Positions 59,935 through 64,000 of a DNA stretch of 64,000 nucleotides are shown piece after piece; position 1 is the first letter of the stretch, and the number at the start of each line of letters is the position of its first letter. Source of the DNA: an uncultured Porphyromonadaceae bacterium. Its GTDB lineage: Bacteria > Bacteroidota > Bacteroidia > Bacteroidales > Muribaculaceae. The stretch is taken from contig UQKE01000004.1 in assembly GCA_900541555.1 (NCBI GenBank), forward strand, positions 23,646-87,645, given 5' to 3'. Under the pieces are notes generated by a model. It had not been told where the DNA came from, made no database searches, and was given only the letters and a program-made list of their open reading frames with translations. The position numbers and the translations under genes are program-made.

Positions 59935-59974
59935 AAGAGGCTGAGCCAAAATTTGCATTTTGACTCAGCCTCTT
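59935..59974. repeat. Palindromic terminator-like repeat, copy 2
   Basis: AAGAGGCTGAGCCAAAATTT, then GCATTTTGACTCAGCCTCTT: a nearly perfect inverted repeat ending in TTGTT. It matches the reverse complement of 6136-6177 except for a few bases. It sits 24 bases past the stop of the large GHL10-type gene (minus strand) and likely ends its transcript. Confidence 0.75.
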
Positions 59975-59997
59975 GTTATGGTGGTGTAAATCGCCTG

Positions 59998-62900
59998 TTA
60001 TTCGGCGATGATTTTCTTCACGGTCGAGCGTCCGTCGGTCACGGCGCGGACGATGTAGACGCCTTTCGGCGCATCGAGCCGCACGGCGTCGGTGTTTTCA
60101 GCGAAAGAGACAAGCGCGCCGGAGAGGTTGTACACCTCGATGCGTTCGGCAATGTTCGTCGTGCGAATTGTGCCGTTTGCATAAACGATGGCGGTGTTGT
60201 CGATTTCAGTTTCAAGGTTGTCGATGCCCGATACCGGACGGGAGAAAATCGAGTAGGCCGCCAAGCCGTTGCCCGGCACGTAGATGTAAATGTTTCCGCT
60301 GCGTTCGACGCGGCCGGTGCGGATTATCTCGTAGTCGACAAGCGCGTCGAGCGTCGTGCTGTAAACGGAACCTATGCCGGTTTGCGGAATCGTCCAAAGC
60401 GGTTGCATGGCAGAGAATGCCCTTTGTGAATTTGTTTTGGCAACCATGAAGGTGAATCCGTCGGCGGTTTCGTGGTCGCCGGTGGGGTAAACCATGAAGT
60501 ATTCATTGTCGAACTTGAACGTGGCAAAACCGTTGTTGTTCAATCCTTCCGGCGTCAATTCGGCATTTTTGGCAAAACTGTCGACCACATCGCCCGTCGT
60601 GCCGTTGACGTGCATCGGCGCGATTGAGCCACCGTTGACAAATATACTGGATGCCGTGTTGATGAACACTCGTGGAGCGATGCCGAAGTTGTCGGCTTCC
60701 GGATAGAGGTCGCCTACTGTCAGCGTGGTGTGTTCGGTCTCTGCAAACCCTTGGAATGTCCATTTCAAAATTTTGTTGCTTCCGGAAACGGCGGCAAACA
60801 CAGTGAATGAGCCGGTCGTGATGTTGCCGGTGACGGAGCAGTGGTCTATGCGTCCGCCTTCTGCCGACGTGCATTCGACGCACAGCGTCGTTTCGCCTGT
60901 TTCAGTATCGACCGACAGTATGCGCAACGGCGTAGAGGACACGTTGAGCGTCAGATTGGCAATGCCGATGTTTTTCGCGCCGTCTTTGAATATGTCGTTG
61001 CATGGATAATAGCTGCATTGCGCGTTGTCGTCGAGCATGACGCGTCCGATCTTGGCACCGGTGAGCGCGTCGTATTTGTCGATGTAGCATTGGGCAGAAG
61101 AGCTGTTGTCGATGCGTCCCGAAATGTAGATGACGTTTTCGAGCACGCAGAAACTGCGATTGAACGAGCCGTTGCTGTCGAAGCGGATGTTGCCGTATTC
61201 CGGTTTTACGGAACGAATCCACAAATTGTTGAGTTGAAGCCCGTCGACAAATTGGTAATCGCTGCCGTCTTGAACAGGGCGATAGTCTTCTTCAATTCCG
61301 CTTCCGCTTTCGATGCTGTTGTCGATGGTGAAGCTGCGGGCAGCGGTGTAGGAAGTTTCGTAACCGTCTTTCAGTGAGGCTACGCGCCAATAATATGTCC
61401 CTTCGGGGATGAATGTCAATGTCGTGGCGCGGCGCACGACGTTGCCTTCTGTTTCGTAACCGGAGGTGATTTCCGTTTCGATTTCAGAGAAGTCGGACGT
61501 GCGCGAGACTTGAATGGCATAATTGTCGGCATCGACACGTTGGAATTCGAAGAAGAAATTGTCGTCGATTGTCGCTCCGTCGGCCGGCGCCAAAAGCGTG
61601 GTTGCCGGCGCTGTCGGGACATACGGCGTTGTGAACGACCATACGTCGGAATATCCCGTGGATGCTCCGCGGCGGTCGGTGGCTACGCGCCAATAGCGAG
61701 TGGACGAATAGCCGATTGTGGCGGTGGGTATGGTCAGCGAAGTGCCGTCTGTCGTTTTGCTGGCGACAATGTCGGTCATCGCTTCGTCGGATGCCACTTG
61801 CAGCGTATACGTGCAACCTTCTACGGCATTCCAAGAGAAATTGACGTTGACAAGGTCGGTAATTTCGCTTCCATTGGCCGGAGCCACGAGCGTGGCCGAT
61901 TCGGCGGGATCGTAAGGAAGGGTCGTGAATGTTTCCGTGTCCGACACGACATCGTAGCGGTCGGGTTGCATCGTGATGACGCGCCAATAGAATGTCGAGT
62001 TGCGGGCAAAGTCGGTCACGTCGGCTGTGTACGATGCCTCCGTCAGTGCGCCGGTTTCAAGCACAAGGTTCTTGAAATCGGCATCGGTGGCCACGTAAAG
62101 CACATAAGTGGCGTTTTCGGCTGCCGTCCATTTGAATTCGGCTGTCAGTTTCACTCCGGCTCCGTCGATGGGAGAGAGCAGGTCGGCTTTGTCGGCCGGC
62201 ACGGTGGACTCGTTGGTGTAGCGCGGAGCAAATTCGTTTCCGTAGCGGTCGAGGATGCAGACGGCAAAGTTGTATCCGAATTCATATTCGACGGGGAGGG
62301 TGAATTCCGGCGTGTAGCTCACGTCGAGCAAGTATTCGGAAGCAATGCCGCCGTCGGTCACGGTGCTTTGAATCGAGCTGACCGGTGTGCCAACGGGGAA
62401 CGCGTATATGGTGTAGCGCATGCCTTCCACTTCGTCCCAAGTGAGGGTTGTGCCGGATTTTTGCAAGTTGGTGACTTTATCGTAGTGGTCGGCTTTTTTC
62501 CAGTCGATGGCCGGCGTCAGCGCGGGGCGTTGGTATTTGTTTTCGAGCAACCATTCGCCAAGCCCTTCTATTTTTTCCCCTTTGTCATTTGTTTTTTTCC
62601 CTGTGATATAAGCGGCGGAATAGTACACTTCGCCGGGGGCTGCGTTTTCCGTATAGTCGCGCGAAAATTGCAGTTGTTTCCCGACTTCAGCCCATTCGTA
62701 GGTGTTGTTGCTATCAAGCAGATGGGAAATGGAATGGCTTGCATAGTGGTGGCGTCCGAAATGGTTTGCTACATACGACCACCAATCGGTCATCGGCCCG
62801 AACGGGTTTGTCGAGTGGGTTGTTTTCCAGTAAAGCTGCGGCGAAATGAAGTCGATGGTGCCTTCATAAAGCCATGCCACGGGATCGGAGAAGATGCCGT

Positions 62901-63750
62901 TGTATTGCCAATCGCTTGCCACGGGGCAAGGTTCGATTCCATATTTTGATGCGACCGATTCGCTTGTGCAAGCGGCTCCGGCCGGCGAGATGCCGAATTT
63001 CACGTAAGGTTTCGTCGACTGAATCATGTTGTAGACGTCGGCCACCATTTGGTTGACGTTTGCCCGGCGCCAATCGCCGAACGAAAGCGATGTGCCCGAA
63101 GATTGCCATAGGTTGTAGTCGCCGGCAGTGCTGTTTGTCGGGATGCCGTCCGGATAGAAATAGTCGTCGAATACGATACCGTCGATGTCGTAGTTGACGG
63201 TGATTTCTTTGCAGACATTGACGATGCGTTGCCGTGCGGCGGGAAGCCCGGGGTTAAGAATTGTGGTAGAACCATGGGATAGCAGCAATCCGGAATTTTT
63301 CAAGTCTTGGTCTTGCGGCGTGTCCCAATCGGATCCGGTCGACCATCGGTAGGGATTAACCCAAGCATAGCATTCCATGCCGCGCTTGTGGCATTCTTCC
63401 ACCACGAACGCCAACGGGTCCCATCCGGGATCGGCTCCGCGTTCGCCGGTCAGATAACTCGACCATGGCTCGTAGGACGACGGGTAGAAAGCATCGCACA
63501 TTGAGCGAACTTGGAAATATACCGTATTGAAATTGTCGGCTTTCAATCGGTCGAGATAATCGGTCATTTCTCGTTTCTGCATGCTCTGCGCAGACGCGGA
63601 TGTGCCCGTCGTCGTGGGAAAATCGAGCGCCCACACGGTTGCCATCCACACGGCGCGCACTTCGCGTTTGATGTAGGTGTCGGCAAGGGCGTGAGGCACG
63701 CACAGCAGCAGACACAATGCGATTGTCAATTTTTTGAATAATCGGATCAT
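59998..63750 (-). CDS. GHL10-type secreted glycoside-hydrolase-like protein with T9SS tail
   Basis: The 1250-residue protein has a signal peptide (1-24), a family 10-like hydrolase domain of the GHL10/DUF187 type (about 28-385, REVRAVWMATVWALDFP, YAWVNPYRW, GIVFDDYFYPDG, DFISPQLYWKT), an FN3-like domain, then three repeats beginning LLSPIDGAGV, LVAPANGSEI and LLAPADGATI with YWRV strands, a propeller-like region (about 830-1170), and a T9SS type A sorting tail (IEVYNLSGALVSF, APKGVYIVRAVTDG, KKIIAE). It is predicted surface-exposed and active on glycans or peptidoglycan. Start at 63750 follows TATTTTTG. Confidence 0.9.
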   Translation of the reverse strand: MIRLFKKLTIALCLLLCVPHALADTYIKREVRAVWMATVWALDFPTTTGTSASAQSMQKREMTDYLDRLKADNFNTVYFQVRSMCDAFYPSSYEPWSSYLTGERGADPGWDPLAFVVEECHKRGMECYAWVNPYRWSTGSDWDTPQDQDLKNSGLLLSHGSTTILNPGLPAARQRIVNVCKEITVNYDIDGIVFDDYFYPDGIPTNSTAGDYNLWQSSGTSLSFGDWRRANVNQMVADVYNMIQSTKPYVKFGISPAGAACTSESVASKYGIEPCPVASDWQYNGIFSDPVAWLYEGTIDFISPQLYWKTTHSTNPFGPMTDWWSYVANHFGRHHYASHSISHLLDSNNTYEWAEVGKQLQFSRDYTENAAPGEVYYSAAYITGKKTNDKGEKIEGLGEWLLENKYQRPALTPAIDWKKADHYDKVTNLQKSGTTLTWDEVEGMRYTIYAFPVGTPVSSIQSTVTDGGIASEYLLDVSYTPEFTLPVEYEFGYNFAVCILDRYGNEFAPRYTNESTVPADKADLLSPIDGAGVKLTAEFKWTAAENATYVLYVATDADFKNLVLETGALTEASYTADVTDFARNSTFYWRVITMQPDRYDVVSDTETFTTLPYDPAESATLVAPANGSEITDLVNVNFSWNAVEGCTYTLQVASDEAMTDIVASKTTDGTSLTIPTATIGYSSTRYWRVATDRRGASTGYSDVWSFTTPYVPTAPATTLLAPADGATIDDNFFFEFQRVDADNYAIQVSRTSDFSEIETEITSGYETEGNVVRRATTLTFIPEGTYYWRVASLKDGYETSYTAARSFTIDNSIESGSGIEEDYRPVQDGSDYQFVDGLQLNNLWIRSVKPEYGNIRFDSNGSFNRSFCVLENVIYISGRIDNSSSAQCYIDKYDALTGAKIGRVMLDDNAQCSYYPCNDIFKDGAKNIGIANLTLNVSSTPLRILSVDTETGETTLCVECTSAEGGRIDHCSVTGNITTGSFTVFAAVSGSNKILKWTFQGFAETEHTTLTVGDLYPEADNFGIAPRVFINTASSIFVNGGSIAPMHVNGTTGDVVDSFAKNAELTPEGLNNNGFATFKFDNEYFMVYPTGDHETADGFTFMVAKTNSQRAFSAMQPLWTIPQTGIGSVYSTTLDALVDYEIIRTGRVERSGNIYIYVPGNGLAAYSIFSRPVSGIDNLETEIDNTAIVYANGTIRTTNIAERIEVYNLSGALVSFAENTDAVRLDAPKGVYIVRAVTDGRSTVKKIIAE

Positions 63751-63788
63751 ACTGGTTTTGTTAGGGTTATACAAATGAAAAATGCGCC

Positions 63789-63796
63789 CAAAAATA
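63789..63796 (-). promoter_or_regulatory. -7 box of the GHL10-type gene
   Basis: The minus strand reads TATTTTTG, a TAnnTTTG match 38 bases before the ATG at 63750. Confidence 0.55.
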
Positions 63797-64000
63797 CGCA
63801 TTTTTTCGTATTTGACGCATTGAAGCGAAGCAGAAATATGGTGCAGTAGATTTTTAGTGGGGGTCTATGGTTGAGGTCGTGTTATTACGAACGTGCGGTA
63901 GAAACGTAGCAAATATGGGAGTTGAATTGCAAGATTGGGAGACGCAGCAATGTCCTCCTCTGCCGCGCGTAAAGCGCGGATAGGGGAGGTGCCGTAGGCG
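63797..64000. other. Intergenic DNA to the window end, with a GC-rich repeat-like tail
   Basis: No gene is seen. The last 55 bases (from about 63948) hold CTCTGCCGCGCGTAAAGCGC then GGATAGGGGAGGTGCCGTAGG, an imperfect palindrome resembling the CCCCTCTGCCGTGCGCGGATGGGGAG fragment at 55550-55575. Both may be copies of one dispersed repeat. Confidence 0.4.

Noticed and set aside
1-64000. tRNA, rRNA or CRISPR loci
   Set aside because: No cloverleaf with a T-loop GTTCRA pattern, no rRNA stretch and no repeat-spacer pattern was noticed. A tRNAscan or Infernal run could still find something missed by eye.

Overview
The window is chromosomal DNA of a Bacteroidota bacterium, most likely of the order Bacteroidales. 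The signs are promoters of the TTG-N19-TAnnTTTG type in front of many genes, almost no Shine-Dalgarno sites, many secreted and outer-membrane proteins, a glycan-active protein with a type IX (T9SS) C-terminal sorting tail, an N-succinylornithine-type carbamoyltransferase, and a carboxynorspermidine-type saccharopine dehydrogenase relative. A family-level guess (Muribaculaceae-like) is inference only. Most of the DNA is of intermediate GC. Two stretches stand out: the GC-rich RHS fragment near 17.24-17.57 kb and the AT-rich island at about 26.2-31.5 kb.

Layout. 0.2-4.2 kb: Lrp-type regulator, YfhO-type membrane protein and a translationally coupled methyltransferase-like protein. 4.3-6.1 kb: a two-gene minus-strand operon with its own promoter and terminator, encoding a protein that reads like a phage major capsid protein and a small acidic partner; no other phage gene is present. 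6.2-7.9 kb: ferredoxin-type aldo/keto reductase and ECF-type S component. 8.1-10 kb: ECF sigma/anti-sigma operon with two small secreted proteins. 10.1-16.7 kb: TolC-RND-MFP efflux operon with a divergent AraC regulator. 17.2-21.7 kb: an orphan RHS tip fused to an L,D-transpeptidase (YkuD-like) domain, followed by secreted or lipoprotein genes that look like immunity and cassette genes, with one frameshifted remnant. 21.8-26.1 kb: ansA, pckA, an SGNH hydrolase and a small barrel-like protein.

26.2-31.5 kb: an AT-rich island (WYL regulator, YqiA-like esterase and its beheaded copy, hexapeptide-repeat protein, an unknown protein with a weak uracil-DNA-glycosylase-like motif, and a protein with a GyrA-like coiled-coil segment), bounded by a perfect 19-bp direct repeat. 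31.5-33.6 kb: WG-repeat lipoprotein and a frameshifted ORF6N gene. 33.9-46.8 kb: housekeeping genes (rnhB, polyprenyl synthase, polA, EFR1-type ferredoxin, DUF2027-Smr protein, saccharopine dehydrogenase relative, mgtE, rsmA, succinylornithine carbamoyltransferase), a degenerate protease-like secreted protein, and an outer-membrane barrel gene whose promoter contains a run of ten G. 46.8-64 kb: an in-frame purN-queA fusion, an MsbA-like ABC exporter, a large outer-membrane barrel, GtrA, MATE, a small membrane protein, a GT2 glycosyltransferase, a lauroyl-type acyltransferase, mtaB, and a large T9SS-sorted GHL10-type protein.

Two families of non-coding repeats recur: a promoter-carrying hairpin repeat in front of three genes (26.1, 55.3 and 56.4 kb), whose arms differ in sequence but stay complementary, and a palindromic terminator-like element (6.14 and 59.94 kb). 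The most unusual items are the orphan capsid-like operon, the poly-G promoter, the RHS-YkuD cassette, the hairpin-promoter repeats and the bounded AT-rich island. All identifications are from reading the sequence; no search or structure prediction was run.
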